From contig CANPZP010000001.1 of the NCBI GenBank assembly GCA_947589115.1, forward strand, positions 56,801-120,800: a stretch of DNA of 64,000 nucleotides, given 5' to 3'. Position numbers and translations under genes: made by a program. Numbering within the stretch: position 1 is the stretch's first letter; the number at the start of each line of letters is the position of its first letter. The notes beneath the pieces are model-generated. The model was not told the DNA's origin. It worked only from the letters and a program-made list of their open reading frames with translations, and made no database searches. Below are positions 63,869-64,000 of the stretch, one piece after another. Source of the DNA: Candidatus Gastranaerophilales bacterium (GTDB taxonomy: Bacteria > Cyanobacteriota > Vampirovibrionia > Gastranaerophilales > Gastranaerophilaceae).

Positions 63869-63897
63869 ATTTTATATCGAAAAAAAGCCAAAATCAA
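63869..63897 (-). promoter_or_regulatory. fabF promoter
   Basis: On the minus strand TTGATT (63892-63897) and TAAAAT (63869-63874) are separated by 17 bases, about 60 bases before the fabF ATG. The rest of 63807-63984 is AT-rich with no gene seen. Confidence 0.65.
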
Positions 63898-63984
63898 CTT
63901 TTTTTACATTGGGAATTATATTTCTTATTTTATCACTTATTATAATTTTTATCAAGAAGTTTATGTCCGTGATAAAATAATAGT

Positions 63985-64000
63985 ATGCACGAGATATTTA
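63985..64000 (+). CDS. Start of a further gene (N-terminus MHEIF, partial)
   Basis: Only five codons are visible before the window ends. The ATG at 63985 has TAAAAT exactly six bases upstream and no Shine-Dalgarno sequence, the same architecture as five other starts here. MHEIF resembles the beginning of tRNA-adenosine or cytidine deaminases (TadA-like), but five residues cannot support a name. Confidence 0.25.

Overview
The window looks like a chromosomal stretch from a low-GC (roughly 30% by eye), anaerobic bacterium, most likely a gut member of the non-photosynthetic cyanobacterial sister group (Vampirovibrionia/Melainabacteria, order Gastranaerophilales). This placement is an inference. 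It rests on base composition, the oxygen-defence protein rubrerythrin, a cyanobacterium-like Ski2-type helicase, a dnaN gene that stands alone next to an AT-rich region with DnaA-box-like sites, and several unrelated proteins that share a short N-terminal F-(S/T/K)-(S/G) patch. No rRNA, tRNA, CRISPR array, insertion sequence or prophage was seen. Most of the window is dense housekeeping sequence in short mixed-strand operons.

Layout. 1-2832 (minus): an exopolysaccharide O-acetylation pair (partial MBOAT acyltransferase and DHHW/AlgX-like protein), a 173-bp MITE-like inverted-repeat element and a small membrane protein. 2979-7872: M16 zinc protease and dnaK, closed by a strong terminator. 7887-11905 (minus): secreted TPR and Cys-rich proteins, then a 690-residue protein with a RelA/SpoT-type nucleotidyltransferase C-terminus. 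11977-15982: a small gene, an AT-rich possible origin, dnaN-thrB-pgk and a terminator. 16005-25720: rubrerythrin, prmC, mscL, a soluble histidine kinase, a dnaB / coiled-coil / coaD cluster, a diguanylate cyclase and ribD. 25809-34438: mutS-rimO, typA, a P-loop kinase with rpsA, and a sigma-70 factor with a long structured leader. 34542-47733: a large two-lobed UvrD-like helicase, a BlaI-type repressor pair, ileS, a JAMM-like protein, an orphan sugar permease, a dCMP deaminase, and an operon of two WYL regulators plus DUF4127. 47803-57245: thrS (without a TGS domain) and gltX flank a defence-type block of an SF1B helicase-nuclease and a BcgI-like restriction-modification pair. 57335-64000: a phosphodiester glycosidase, a Ski2-like helicase, an HExxH protein, fabF and the first codons of a further gene.

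How the parts fit. dnaN, dnaB, mutS and the helicases serve replication and repair. ileS, thrS, gltX, rpsA, typA, rimO and prmC serve translation. The most interesting accessory items are the RelA/SpoT-domain protein (possible nucleotide-synthesising toxin), the nuclease-methylase plus specificity pair next to a helicase-nuclease, and the tandem WYL pair, which recalls the PafB/PafC DNA-damage regulators. Two start-site architectures recur: extended -10 promoters (TGCTATAAT, three copies) and a -10-like hexamer exactly six bases before an ATG with no Shine-Dalgarno sequence (six genes), which suggests leaderless mRNAs.
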